The notes: generated by a model from the letters alone, not told the origin. A stretch of 64,000 bases of DNA from Epiperipatus broadwayi (GCA_028023455.1 JAQFVV010012447.1:1176001-1240000), one strand, 5' to 3'. Positions 1 through 11,765 are shown, counted from the first letter of the stretch. Numbers and translations are program-made.

Positions 1-124
1 ATGCTTGCTCATAACTGTTATTAAAACAGTTAAAACTCTCCAGACAGGAGTGACACTCAGTGCAAGCCAGAGTAATCAATGGATAGCTGAAGGCTTGTAC
101 ATAAAAGTGCCTAGTCATCCAATA

Positions 125-166
125 TCCTCAGACTAGTTTCTAGCTTGTGGCTTTCATCTGTGAGGA
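125..166 (-). ncRNA. Hammerhead ribozyme motif, core mutated
   Basis: On the minus strand: stem I TCCTCA pairs with TGAGGA (6 of 6), core CAGATGA (consensus CUGANGA, U4 changed to A), stem II AAGC/GCTA with loop CACAA, then GAAA, a short stem III (A-U, C-G), and cleavage triplet GTC. The U4 change would probably abolish self-cleavage. Sister copy at 705-746 has the intact core. Confidence 0.6.
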
Positions 167-704
167 GTCTTGGGTAGGAGAGCACTGCACCTAGATCTTA
201 GGATCTAATGCAACTCTCTAGCAGCCACCTTTTATCTCTACTTAACTACAAAACGTGAGAATAAAATTGAAAAAACACAAAAATATTTTCAATCCAAACT
301 CATTAGCTTATATAGTCATATAGGCACAAGCCTTCTGGCATCCATTGATTACTTTGCCTTGCACTGAGTGGCACTAATGTATGGAGAGTTTTGCCTGTTT
401 TAATAACAGTTATGAGCAAGCATAAGAAATGGTGATCATGTGGATGTTTAGTGGTTTAATACCAATCCTGCCTAATAGGATAATAGTAGCTATGGTCATT
501 AAAGAAATAAAGACACCAACATGTATGGGTATTGAACTGAGTTCAGACATATATGACTATATAAGCTAATGAGATTGTATTGAAAATATTTTTGTGTTTT
601 CAATTTTATTCTTATAGTTTTGTAGTTAAATCGAGGTAAAAGCTGGTTACTAGAGGATTGCTTTAAATCCTAAAATCTAGACGCAGTGCTCTCAGATCCA
701 AGGC

Positions 705-746
705 TCCTCACTGATGAAAGCCACAAGCTAGAAACTAGTTTGAGGA
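705..746 (+). ncRNA. Hammerhead ribozyme, intact core
   Basis: Type I hammerhead layout. Stem I is TCCTCA (705-710) with TGAGGA (741-746), all six pairs. The core CTGATGA is at 711-717. Stem II is AAGC (718-721) with GCTA (727-730), three good pairs and one A-A mismatch, loop CACAA. GAAA is at 731-734. The minimal stem III is A-U plus C-G with a two-base loop, ending in GTT, which is an allowed but weaker cleavage triplet. Every conserved core position is present. The minimal stem III is the form known from Penelope-like elements, retrozymes and schistosome SINEs. Activity is inferred. Confidence 0.68.
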
Positions 747-866
747 TTGTGGCTAAGTAGGCACTAGATAGGGATTTTATGCACAAGCTTTCTGGCATCC
801 ATTGATTACTCTGGTGTGCAACTACGGTATGGAGAGTTTTTACTGTTTTAATAAATGTAATACATT

Positions 867-2119
867 CTATTATCTTTATTGTTGCATTCACCATCAACAA
901 ACTGTCAATGATAGATTTTAATATATAAGAACTATCTCTTGATATTGGTCTAAAAATGATATCTGTATGAGATTTTTAAATCAGATTTATAAATTTTTAT
1001 TTCATTTTATTTTTATATCCGACATCATACCTTCCTATTTTACTTATTTTAAAAAATTATATAATGCCTAATTTATTCTTTTTCATTTCTAGTAATGCTT
1101 TTCATTTTTTGATTTTATTCATTGTTCTAATTTCATCAAAATTGGAAAAGAATAAAAATCTCTATGCTGTCTTTCATAAAATAATAATCAGAAAATAATA
1201 ATAAATGCTTTATAACAGCCAAGTATAAATATCAATAATAATTTTACACATAAAAAGCCTTTTTAACACCTGGTTTGGTGCCCATTTCAAATGTTATTAA
1301 TCTATTTAATGTTAACAAATTATTTCAGACATAAAACCATCTAGTGTTCAATAATGGAATTAAAATAAATAATAACAATATAAATCATAATTGAATGTTT
1401 GGATTATCAGTACTTATTTTCACACCAGTGGCAAAATGTTATTGTTAATATAAAGCTATTTTGAGTTGATACTGTGTTATTTTTAGCTATGAAAAAAAAA
1501 TGTCTACAATTAGGGTGGAACTGAGATTACCAAAATATATACAATTACAGACCTGATATCAGATTTTTATAAGCAGATTGGCTTGGGTTCAAAACCTTGG
1601 GATCTTCTAAATTTCCAAGCTAAAAGTGAAATCATTAAAAAGAGAACCAACTTTGAATCACCAGTCCTCAATGATAAAGACAACAGCTAGAAAAAAAATT
1701 AGTCATACTGTTGATTCAAGCTTATAATAGTAATGCTAGAGTAAAAACACACAGAGAGAGAGAGAAATGCACTTATCTATCATCTATTATATGCTTTGAA
1801 ACTAGACTATAAACTGGTTGGATGCGTACAGTCTCAGAAAAAAAATCTCCTGCAGAAATAAGTATCCCATTTACTTTGGTCATGAAATACATGATAAGCT
1901 TTCTATTAGCATTCAGAAATATTTTATGGATTTCTAATTAAAATGAAAACTTCACAGTATTTATTTTCTACAGATTGTGATTTAATTTTCATTTAAACTC
2001 AAAATTGTAAAGATCACATCAGTCACAAAGAATATTATAATTTAAAGCTACATTTAAAACTATAAGCCTACTTACATACCTATATACACAATTTAAATAT
2101 AGGTATACTTTATATCTCT
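867..2119. other. AT-rich spacer, no gene seen
   Basis: No coding, RNA or clear mobile signal. A possible decayed SINE tail (GGGTTCAAAACC) lies near 1587, and a short GA-rich tract near 1750. Confidence 0.5.
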
Positions 2120-2345
2120 GGAGTTTAGATGTAATTATAGAGGATTTGAACCCAGACTTTCAAGATTTTTTCAGCTATCGAATCTACTTCATACAATCAA
2201 TACATATGACACACACATGTGAACAAGACAAATGATCTCCAATATATGTATTTCATGCTGAACCAATACTCATCAGTCGCTTCAGATCATTATCTTCCAT
2301 ATATATATATATAATGTGTTCAGTTTATATTCAAATAGCAAATCT
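2120..2345 (-). mobile_element. SINE-like repeat carrying a hammerhead (family A), minus copy
   Basis: Read on the minus strand, an AT-rich leader is followed by a hammerhead motif, a body containing CACATGTGTGTG, and a tRNA-like end GTCTGGGTTCAAATCC that resembles a pol III B box. The plus-strand copy at 2350-2575 has the same order, so the two form an inverted pair about 60 bp apart. A third copy is at 47010-47275. The plan (hammerhead plus tRNA-like box) recalls the Sm-alpha SINE of schistosomes, but the sequence is different. Confidence 0.6.
2234..2288 (-). ncRNA. Hammerhead ribozyme (family A), core intact
   Basis: Minus strand: GATCT then an irregular bulge, core CTGATGA, stem II GTATT/AGCAT with loop GGTTC (4 of 5 pairs, two of them G-U), GAAA, stem III ATA/TAT with loop CA, cleavage after TA, then TTGGAGATC. 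Stem I combines an inner part (A-T, G-T, C-G) with an outer TCT/AGA and GAT/ATC helix separated by a bulge, as in natural tertiary-stabilised hammerheads. All conserved core residues are present. Confidence 0.62.
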
Positions 2346-2349
2346 TCAA

Positions 2350-2575
2350 ACTTTCTGTCTTAATATAAACCCAGCACTGATTATATATATATATATTTAT
2401 GTGTGGGATATGGTGGTCTGGGCCAACTGATGAGTGTTGGTTCAGCAGGTGATACGTTATATTGGAGATCATTTATCTTTTTCACATGTGTGTGGTCATG
2501 AATATTGGTTGTATGAGATGGATTGGATAGCTGAAAGGAGCTTGAAAGTCTGGGTTCAAATCCCCTGTAACTATA
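2350..2575 (+). mobile_element. SINE-like repeat carrying a hammerhead (family A), plus copy
   Basis: Inverted partner of 2120-2345 and direct homologue of 47010-47275. Shared blocks are the leader TTAATATA then an (AT)n tract, the hammerhead, the CACATGTGTG body, a TATTGG...ATGAGAT segment, and the tail CTTGAAAGTCTGGG followed by TTCAAATCCC. No open frame. The tail probably derives from the T arm of a tRNA. Confidence 0.6.
2415..2470 (+). ncRNA. Hammerhead motif, GAAA lost (family A)
   Basis: Stem I is the best in the family: CCAA/TTGG next to the core, a GGG bulge, then GGTCT with AGATC. The core CTGATGA is intact. Stem II is GTGTT/AGCAG. The GAAA element reads GTGA and stem III has an extra T, so cleavage is unlikely. 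It is useful for defining the ancestral stem I. Confidence 0.58.
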
Positions 2576-3452
2576 TAAACAATTGAAAACAATCTATTTA
2601 AAATAAGGAAACAAATAAATGAAATAATTTCTTTAACAGTTGTTCAATGATATAAATTCAATTTTACAGAATCGTTAAACAAGCTTTTAAGATTACTTAA
2701 AGGAAATAAATTGATTTTTATAAATCACTTTGAGTCCAAATAGCTTTGAGGAATAACGACAGTTTATGACAAGGTGAAGATGCTATCTTCTATTTGTAGC
2801 CTGTATTGAGCAAAAATGATAAGCAAATGGTGTTTACCCAGAATGCTTTCCTTTCAGCAAAGATTTTCTCCCCTCCTCCATATCGTTTTCAAAGACAAAA
2901 ACTATTTGCGAGAAAAAGATTTCAAGATTGTGTATGCCATTGACTTTTGTGACCAGGGTTCTCACATATAAAAATCAATATATTGATTACCCTTACCACC
3001 TCATTCAAATACAAATTAAAAGATTACCTCCGAGAACTTTCGCTCTTCAAGAAAAGAACACAAAATACTTATTTACAGGCACAATAATTTTTACTCAACA
3101 GCTTTTATCTAAAACTTCTATTATGTAACCCAATAATATTCATAATAGGGTTATATATAAAAATGCATTAAAAGTTTGTAAATAACAAACTTTCATGAAC
3201 AGAAATTAAAAAGTCGTCTTTTTCGTTTTATTTCTTTTTAGGACTTCTTTTAAAAACACATTTTAATATTGACAATTGAGCTCTAATGTATTGAACAAAA
3301 ATAACTCTATTGATATACGTTATAATGTAAAATATCAATTACTCCTACCTCTATTGATTTTTTTTCTTTCCCTTTCATTATTATATTTTGTTTTATGGCT
3401 ATAATTGTAAAAGTGGAAGATTTGCCAAAAAGATGACTAAAAATAATCAATT
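2576..3452. other. AT-rich spacer, no gene seen
   Basis: A 66-codon open frame at 2928-3128 has no recognisable domain and coding-like composition is absent. I treat it as chance. Confidence 0.5.
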
Positions 3453-3550
3453 AGTCAAGCGTTAGTGGCCTTGTGTTTAGCGTAGTTGCCCTCCAAGCAG
3501 CTGGCCCGGGTTTGCTTCCCGGTCAACGATGTGACACATGGGGGAGGGAA
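3453..3550 (+). mobile_element. Short tRNA-derived SINE (family T), plus copy
   Basis: About 98 bp that resembles a whole tRNA: GCGTTAGTGGCC... at the 5' end (A-box region), an anticodon-arm-like middle, then CCCGGGTTTGCTTCCCGG (T-arm/B box), ending GTGACACATG and an A/G-rich tail. Homologous minus copies lie at 15723-15823, 15900-16000 and 35700-35800. It has no separate SINE body, so it is little more than a tRNA head with a short tail. A possible target duplication is CAATTA on both sides. It is not a functional tRNA: the arms are imperfect. Confidence 0.72.
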
Positions 3551-4984
3551 AAAGCAATTAAATTAATTGTAATTTTTTCTTAATATTATGCCATTAATTT
3601 TATTTCAAAAACTGTAAAACAAATGTTAAAATGCGGCATACAGATTTATAAATATATATATTAAAAATCATCGTGTGGATATGAGAGGAACTAATGTTAA
3701 TTTACAGAGTCATGTGACGAGATTCCTATTTTCAGATGTAATACTATATAGGGAAAAAATTGCCGCTGACTTTCTTCATATATTTTATAGTTTTGTTAAC
3801 CAACTTTATTATATATATATGTGTATGTTACAAAGTTGATTAATCAAATCACATACAAATATAAATACATATGAGCATAGGCCGTTACCAATGCCATTAA
3901 AAAACATGTTTCAGTACCCTCAAATAATGGGTGTTTTCTCATCCATTCGCTTTATTTTGGTCTATTTCATGCAAATATGCTGAAACAATACATGTTTTGT
4001 TCAGATCATTCTTTAATATTATCTGTCCACATTTTGTGGAATCTTTTTTTTTTTTTTTGGTCTATATTTTATGTACTACCAAAAATTAAAATTTTAATTC
4101 TGGTCATCAGCCATTCTATACATTTGTGATCAAACTATTGTAATCTCCCCTCTATAACTTATTTCAAACAACATTTTCTTCACATTCACTTGTTTGAATA
4201 ATTCAACGCTAGAAACTTTGCATCCAATCAATTCTCAATAACTGTCTTTTAAATACTAAGATTTCTCTTATTAAACCATAATCTGTTGATCTTCAGTTTC
4301 TGAGTTTGCCATTTTAGTATTTCATTAAATCAAATAATGTGAATTTTCAGTGTTAAAACATTTTATGATTTTCTGAGAGGCAAACTAGTTTTTCTTATTG
4401 TTGTTTTTATATTTCCATGTTTTATAATCATATAATAGACAAGTAAATATGTAAATCTAGTATATCTAATTTGGTTTGTTACTTAATGTTCTGACCATGA
4501 CTTGTAGACATGTGTTGATTATATTTTTTCTTCATTTTATTTCTTTTTGATGATATTCTATATCTTCCACTTCAATTTTATCTATTCAAAAGCAATCGAT
4601 CAGTTATTCAAATTATAATAAATCTTAATAATTACATTACTGAGATGTGGTGTGAAATTAAGATGAACAAAGTACTTTTTAAAAGAATATCAACTACTGG
4701 CAGATCAAATATTATAATTTCTCACACTACCTTATTATCTTTTTTATTTCAATCTGCTATTAAGAGAAAAAATAGCATATGTACATGTAAACAATTAAAC
4801 ACAATAATAGAAAAATAATTTGAGAGTTAGAAGTTTTTGGATTTTAGCAGAATAAAATAAAAATTTCAGTGCAAAATGAATATCATCTTGGTTTCCAAAT
4901 TTTTCTTGACAATATGAGAATAATATCTTTATAGATATACTTAATACTGCAACTCCATCACTCATTCTTAAAATATATGATTAA
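3551..4984. other. AT-rich spacer, no gene seen
   Basis: Nothing supported beyond short homopolymer and (AT)n tracts. Confidence 0.5.
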
Positions 4985-5620
4985 AGACATCTGCTAAACC
5001 AGCACTCATGAGTAGGACCAAGACACAATCTTTCACATATGTCTTTATCATATGTTCAGTATTTATCAATAGAAAAATGTTACATTTTGATTTTCAAGCA
5101 TCATATTTACACCCCTCCTCATAATTTTGGCATGATCCACTCTAAATAAATTTCTTAATGATTATCATTAATCATTTATTGAGCTAGAGATTATCCCTAA
5201 TCCAGATGTAAAGTTAAACCTTATTTAAAAATTAATTTGAAGTTAATTAAACACACAATTCTCCTTTTCCATGTGTAATATTAATAACCTCCACACTACC
5301 ACACATTTTTGGAACATATAGTTAAAGACAACTTAAAAAAACAAATGGCCCCCATATATATTTCATACTAAACTGGAACTCATCCAGATGGTCAGGTTAC
5401 AATTGCTCGCATGAGAAAAATGAAATGAAGTTTAATTAATTCATGTGTATGTATTTAATTTAAAACAAATATATTAATCTTTAACTGGGGTTTAAAGTTT
5501 ATATCTGGACTAGTGATAATCTCTATTTTAACAAGTGATTTATGATCATCATTAATGTATTTATCTAGAATTGGCTGTGTCAAAATTGTGGCAGAAGTAA
5601 GATTGGCCTTTAAAATGTAA
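4985..5620. repeat. Decayed family-A fragments and an inverted repeat
   Basis: Bases 5105-5220 and 5490-5605 are inverted copies of each other (shared CATCTGGATTAG-like and GATAATCTCT blocks, roughly 75-80% by eye). Family-A hammerhead remnants sit on the minus strand at 4990-5020 (core CTCATGA, stem II GTGCT/AGCA) and at 5345-5394. The whole looks like an old foldback repeat. Confidence 0.45.
5345..5394 (-). ncRNA. Degenerate hammerhead motif (family A)
   Basis: Minus strand: CTGGATGA (one base inserted in the CUGAUGA core), stem II-like GTTCC...AGTAT, an intact GAAA, then an AT-rich stem III region. It is recognisable only by comparison with 2234-2288 and presumably inactive. Confidence 0.4.
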
Positions 5621-8490
5621 CAATCTGCACAATGTCAGTATTGTTGACTTTTCTATGCTGACCATCAAAATGAATATGCCCCAAAAATAAAATTCTCAAG
5701 GTTAGATAAGAAATAATGTGGCTGACTAATTGCTTAACAACAAACATCAAATTAATGGGAAAATTATCCATTCAATTATCTGGTCAGCAAATCTGATTTG
5801 GTTTACTTTAAGATAAGAGAATTGTCTGTAAATACTGAAGATCATTTGAGAATTGCCAATTTATTAACAAAACTGTAGTTCACCAGTATGGAAATAATTT
5901 TTGAATAGTAAGTGCAATCAGATGTATAAACTTGGATTTGGAAGTTTCTACTCATAAAGGAGTATTGAACTTTTACAAATCAAGCAAAATATGTTTGAAG
6001 TATTAGGTTTTACAAAATACAGTCACAACATTTCTCTAACCTGGTATGATGTTTTGAGGCAAAACGCTAATGTATGTAACCTCAGAAACTTTAATGAGTG
6101 GCAGATTTAAATAAAAATAATTTCAATAATTGTTTGAAACTTTTGTATTGATTTATCTCATGGAGAAGCTAGTAAGCATTAAATCTCAACATTACACTAT
6201 ATAAGTTGTGAATTTTAATGCTACTTGTAAAATGCTTTGTTTTATTAATTACTAATCAAAAAACTTAGATCTTTTTATAGACTAGTGATGGGAAAAAAGT
6301 TCTTTATTTTTCAGTCTTCATGAACATATATACACTTAAGAATGTAGGTCAATTTAAATACTTTGCTAACTTTTTTTTTTAGTGAAAAATATGAATTTAA
6401 CAATGTAAGATAGTTTTCAAGATGCTGTGAATGCATTTATTAAATTAAAAAGATAGGACTTGTATCATAATAACTATTTTATTTAAATAAAATAGCAATT
6501 AAATAAAGTAGCAGTTGAAGGTAGGAGATAAAAAAGGTGGGTTAAAATGTATTTAAAATAGTAATATTATAGATTAAAATAAATTATAAATTATTGAATA
6601 AATAAATTATGAGTATTCATTGTTAGTAAAATGAACTAATAATAATGTAAAATATAAAATATATTAAGTTAGATTTAAATATTTAAAGAGTAATAAGAAT
6701 AAAATAAAATAAAGAATAAAAATAGAATATATATGTATATTAATAAATATAGAATGTAAAAAAGGGTAAAAAAATTATATAATATTTAAAAGATAATAAA
6801 TACATGATGATTATAAAATGTATATATAGAATGTAAATTATACGTTCGTGTGTATTTATATTTATATTCATATGATTGTGAAGAAGACTGCTGGGGTAAT
6901 CAAAACTGTAAACTGTAAAAGAGGATGGTAAATAAAGCATTGTGTAACAGTATTAAAGTGCATGGATGATTTAGTACTATATGATTTATTTAAATTAGTG
7001 GAATAAAAAGTTACTATTTTGTCAGGTTTAAAATGAGAAATGGACTTACTATTTATGTAACATAAAGACACTGGAAAAAAATTATTTAATGATGTTCATA
7101 ATGTTCTATAAACTTGCATGAAGTGATCACATTAAATTTGCAATTATAATAGCACATCTTTGCTGAATAAAAAGTAATGTATTTTTTGAAAAAGTATTTT
7201 ATAATTAACTAGAATTCCTTTACATGAGAAATACAGATCTGTTTACATTATAATTTTATTCTGTAAAATCATTTATAATTATAAACTAAAAGGTGCTCTA
7301 AAAAGTACAATAGCAATTGTATTTATTAAAAAGATGTGGTGAGAGATACAATCAAATAGAGCCTTACAATTGCTAGAATGTTAAAATTATTTAGAAAGAT
7401 AGATTTACTGTAGTTTTAATAATATGATTATTTTTTTGCCAATGTTTTTTGTTTGCAATGAAAACCTCCATTGTTTTGAATTTATCAGAAATTCTGATAT
7501 TGGTAAATTATAAAGATATTGTTACTGTAATATTTATTAAGGCTAAAGCCTTAAAAATATGCACTTGAAAAAATGACAGTAGGGACTTCTGCAAATCTTT
7601 AACACAAGATTTATTTAAAAGACAAGAGTGGTCACTCTTATCTTAACTACTTCCTAAATAAATAGAACAATCTAAAGCACTTTGATTGAAAGATTAAGGC
7701 TATTAAATACTTCACTGATTAGCTCCACAATTTCTATAACACAATAACATTCATGAAATCTTTCGATTTACAATGAATCAGTATTGAGATCTTATGCTTA
7801 AAAATCTATTAAGATAATATAAAGTTGTAATAATTATATTTATAAAGTACATATTACATTAAGTTACAAATATGTGCTTTATAAATATAATTATTACAAA
7901 GATATTGTTAATACACATTGATCATAAAAAATTGATTATTAATTCTATTGTGCATGAAATCATTCTTCTTATTTTTAAAGCCAAAATTGTTTATATTTAT
8001 GATGAGAGCAATTTTGCTTTGGGCAAAATAAATATTTAATAAAATATTAAATAAAAATTGATTAAGTATATTTTAGCTAATATTATATTGCATATACATT
8101 TTAAAATTTATTTTTAAAGCATTTTGCTGTTGTATATGACCAAAGTTTATTTTTATGCTATGATGCTAAACCAGAATTTGCAGCAAATCCAACATATACA
8201 TTTTCCTTTCACTGACTAATCTGTCCTTTTAAAACCCTTTTTTGGATGATGAATTTCATTAAGAGCTGCTATATTGATCCTAAATCTTAATAGCTTTATA
8301 GTTATCAGTGCAGACCTCAATTTATGCCTGATTTTTTATTAAGTTTTAACATAGTTAGAAAAAAATAGATGTATAATATTTACCTTTAGTGCAACATTGC
8401 CTGGTGATTTACCACTACTACTACTATTACTATTGATATTATTACCATTATCATTATTGTTGTTGTTTTAATGTATACTTTGTCAGGCAG
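5621..8490. other. AT-rich spacer with minor inverted repeats
   Basis: No gene. An inverted repeat with ~31-bp arms lies at 7826-7856 and 7868-7898. A hammerhead-like remnant GAAGAAGACTGCTGG...ATCAAAACTG is at 6878-6915, related to 37150-37200 and 42344-42385. Open frames at 6740-7071 are low-complexity AT. Confidence 0.45.
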
Positions 8491-8496
8491 AACAAT

Positions 8497-8802
8497 CGGT
8501 GCAAATTTAGTATGTGATCTCTGCCATTTTGAATTTCAAAAATAGCCAAAAACATTGTCTGACACATCTAAATGATAAAAAACTATGCGAAAACAGAAAA
8601 AATTTAGAACTTGGGTCACGTGACTTGGAAAAATCCGCCAAAACACACAGTTAAAAAAAAAAAAAAGTCAAAACACGAAAAATTAACATTTTCTCATTTT
8701 AAATTATAAATCAAATAATTTATATATATAGAGAGAGCAAGATTACTATATTTAAATCTTAATCAATAAATGCTAGTTATCATTGCCTAAAAAAGTACTT
8801 GG
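8497..8802 (+). repeat. Left terminal inverted repeat of the foldback transposon
   Basis: Pairs with 10122-10427. Several differences from the right arm are CG to TG/CA changes (e.g. TATGTGATC here versus TACGCGATC on the right arm). It also has a longer A run near 8654. Confidence 0.85.
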
Positions 8803-8864
8803 TAGCATTTTGATGTGGCTGATATGTGATATCTAAGGCACCCCCTCCCCCCTTATACAAATTA

Positions 8865-9182
8865 AAGTAATATATATGCGATATATATATTTCACACAAA
8901 TAAAATTATGAGTGCGTAAAATAAACAAATAAATGAAATACGATAAATAAATGAATGACTAGTATTTTTGAAGGAATACCTTCATTATCAAAGCTGTGGC
9001 TAAATGAATTGCGAAGTAAAACTTGCTATAAGAAATGCAAAGTGTATGCAAATTTAGCACACAGCTTTGATAATGAAGGTAAATAAACCCAATAGCCATT
9101 TATTTATTTATCATATTTCATTTATTTGTTTTCTTTAAGCACTCACAATTTTATTTGTGTGAAATATATATCTAATATATAT
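8865..9182. repeat. Inner inverted repeat within the foldback transposon
   Basis: CCTTCATTATCAAAGCTGTG (near 8980) meets its reverse complement near 9060. The similarity continues outward to ATTTCACACAAATAAAATT and its inverted match near 9150. Arms are about 130 bp around a ~55-bp centre. Confidence 0.7.
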
Positions 9183-10045
9183 TACTCATTACAGACACAA
9201 AGCGATTATTAATTAAAATAAATATTTAAAAAAAAAAAAATATTTACATTTATTTAAAATATGTTTTTGTTTTCCTTTGTTGGTAGTAAAACTCATTTCA
9301 ATGTTAATAGATATACAGATTATAGTGACATAATCAAGAGTAGATCTGATATAGATGAAATGCAAATGAAGACTTTAATAAGTTTTATCTTCTTATTTAT
9401 ATTTTAACGCGTATATATGTTTGTGTACAAGTAAGCTGTATATAACTAACTTTAATAGTGACCGGGGTAATATTTATATGTACATCCGCACATAGTAAGA
9501 GGCTTAATACGCCTTATTCGGTTCTCCCCATCATATCAAGAAAGTTACTTTTTAATTCTCAGAATTTGTATACAAAATAATTATAGAGTGATTTGCATAT
9601 TTTTGTAAACATTTTTAAAATTATTTGTTGAGGTATGATTTTATATATTGAAGCGGTGAATATCATCTGTACGCAGATATACTTGCTTCATTTTACTTAA
9701 AACCAAACTATCTCCCATGGTGTATAAAATGTAATATTAAAATCCGCACACATTTGTAATAGGTGCGTGTGTGTATATATAATATTATGGCATCTTTCTA
9801 AAGCTAAAATCTAAATTATTTAAGTTAAGCATTTTACAGTTAAAAGAAACATATATAAAAACTGAAAACCATTAAATAAGAATGTAAAAGTAGACAATGG
9901 GAGAGGGGAAGAAATATAAGTGCGGTGCATCTTTATCCACAAAGGCAATCTTGAAAATAGCTACAGTCAAACACCTTTGGATGTTCAAAGGTGTCAAATG
10001 TAAAATAAAACAAAGAGCAGGAAACCAAATGGTCGACTATTTATT

Positions 10046-10118
10046 GATTAAGGTTTAAATATAGTAATCTTGCTATATATAAATTATTTGATTTATAATT
10101 TAAAATGAGAAAATGTAT
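10046..10118 (+). repeat. Extra direct copy of the inner end of the right arm
   Basis: ATTAAGGTTTAAATATAG through AAAATGAGAAAATG repeats the segment at about 10167-10240 in the same orientation. The right arm therefore has a partial tandem duplication at its inner edge. Confidence 0.7.
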
Positions 10119-10121
10119 TAT

Positions 10122-10427
10122 TATTATTATGTACTTTTTTAAGCAGTGATAACTAGCATTTATTGATTAAGATTTAAATATAGTAATCTTGCTCTCTCTA
10201 TATATAAATTATTTGATTTATAATTTAAAATGAGAAAATGTTAATTTTTCGTGTTTTGACTTTTTTTTTTTAACTGTGTGTTTTGGCGGATTTTTCCAAG
10301 TAACGTGACCCAAGTTCTACATTTTTTCTGTTTTCGCATAGTTTTTTATCACTTAGATGTGTCAGACGATGTTTTTGGCTATGTTTGAAATTCAAAACGG
10401 CAGAGATCGCGTACTAAATTTGCACCG
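10122..10427 (-). repeat. Right terminal inverted repeat of the foldback transposon
   Basis: Reverse complement of 8497-8802. It keeps CG dinucleotides lost from the left arm. Confidence 0.85.
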
Positions 10428-10433
10428 AACAAT

Positions 10434-11520
10434 CTATCTATAGTGTGTGAGACTGGTCATTTTTAGACCACATTTTGAAGATTTCTTCCACTTATGTGGT
10501 AGACAGAGAAATCACTACATAGAGCTGCCTAATATATATGTTTTTCCAACTCAATCTACTGTCTTAAATTCATTTTCAAACTGACTTATTAGTCAGTCAT
10601 TGTACTGCCTTGAACAAAAATCACAATTAAGGACTTCCAGACTTATATATCTATTCCCATCATTGCTTCCTTAATTCTTAAGGATTTGAGCTAAAATTTT
10701 AAAAAAGGCAAAAAATAAAATGGGAATTGGGAGTCAAAATGTTGTGCATATAGATAAATTATTTGAAAGTAGTTGCACAAATAAACAATCCCATTGATAT
10801 AGTTACAATATAAAGAGATAAATAATGCCATGAGAGGTTTATGATGACTGTGCCTTCCATTGAATTAATTAAGAAGAAAAAAGGGAGACAGAAAAATCAG
10901 TATTAAAAACTGTAACTAGCCTTTCATGAACCAATACTCTATTCTACAAATCAGTGTAAGGTATGCTTGATCAGGTATAATTTATTGGAAATTCAAAGTT
11001 AATCTTAATGTTTGTAAGTCATTCCAATATCCACCACATGTGGAGCCCTTCAATAGCTTAAACATCACAACTGATCCTATTCATAATACAAATAACATGC
11101 AATGCATTTTTTCATTAAATAAATTTTAAGGTAACTATTTTAAAACATAGCACTAAAAATGTTAATATTAATCTTTTTTTTATGCAGAGAAAATAAGAAA
11201 TATAAAGATTTAAACTTTCATAATTCAATTGCTACTATTTTTTTTCTTTTCTGTGTCTACATAATATTTGGTAATTAATGAATATTTCTGGTAGTTATTT
11301 TAATATTTAGCTTTATTATTGCCTAGCATATACCGTATTTACTATATCATACTGAAAGCAAGTTAGGCAGTAATAAAATTAAATATTAAAAAACTACTTT
11401 TTCTGCAAGTATATTTATTAATTACCATTTATATGGTTTAAACTTTACAAATAGAAATAAACAAAAAAATGTCTTTACTTATAAGTCAATTGAAATAATA
11501 AATTGTATGGAAATAGTATA
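10434..11520. other. AT-rich spacer, no gene seen
   Basis: Nothing supported. Confidence 0.5.
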
Positions 11521-11765
11521 TGTATGTATATACAAAATTCTTGAATGTGTGGAATTATCCATTTAAATCAACTTAATTGGAAAGCACTTAACCTAGAACA
11601 ACTTCCCCAGGCCAAGATTCAAAATAAACTGACAGACTGATGCATCCAGTCTGTCAGTTTCTTTTGACTCTTGGCCTAGGGCAGTTGTTCTAAGTTAAGT
11701 ACTTTCTAATTAAGTTGATATAATGGATATCTCCATACATTCAAGATTTCCATATAAACATTCAT
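11521..11765. repeat. 245-bp palindrome (MITE-like)
   Basis: Arms 11521-11639 and 11647-11765 are reverse complements with a 7-bp centre (ATGCATC). The inner 11 bp, CTGACAGACTG/CAGTCTGTCAG, pair perfectly. Over ~118 bp the arms are roughly 85% identical by eye. It has no coding capacity. The shape fits a miniature foldback element or a hairpin-RNA source. Confidence 0.75.

Larger units (their letters stand above)
1..866. mobile_element. Inverted copies of a ribozyme-bearing repeat (family C)
   Basis: Three pieces of one repeat lie head to head. Bases 1-345 are the reverse complement of about 510-866, and 324-424 repeats the terminal ~100 bp in plus orientation. Shared landmarks include GGCATCCATTGATTACT and the ATATTTTTGTGTTTTCAATT stretch. 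Each long copy carries a hammerhead-like core (125-166 and 705-746). The copies differ by point changes and small indels, so they are not recent duplicates. The minus-strand open frame at 670-900 is incidental. The left end is cut by the window edge. Penelope-type pseudo-LTR or retrozyme origin is inferred; no reverse transcriptase is present. Confidence 0.6.
8491..10433. mobile_element. Foldback non-autonomous DNA transposon with 6-bp target duplication
   Basis: The element body is 8497-10427 (1931 bp). It begins CGGTGCAAATTTAG and ends with the exact reverse complement, and it is flanked by the perfect direct repeat AACAAT (8491-8496 and 10428-10433). The terminal inverted repeats are about 305 bp and ~96-97% identical by eye. 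The interior holds a second, older inverted repeat (8865-9182) and no open frame, so any transposase must act in trans. The superfamily is unclear: 6-bp duplications occur in a few groups such as Dada or IS3EU, but the termini do not settle it. Confidence 0.82.
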
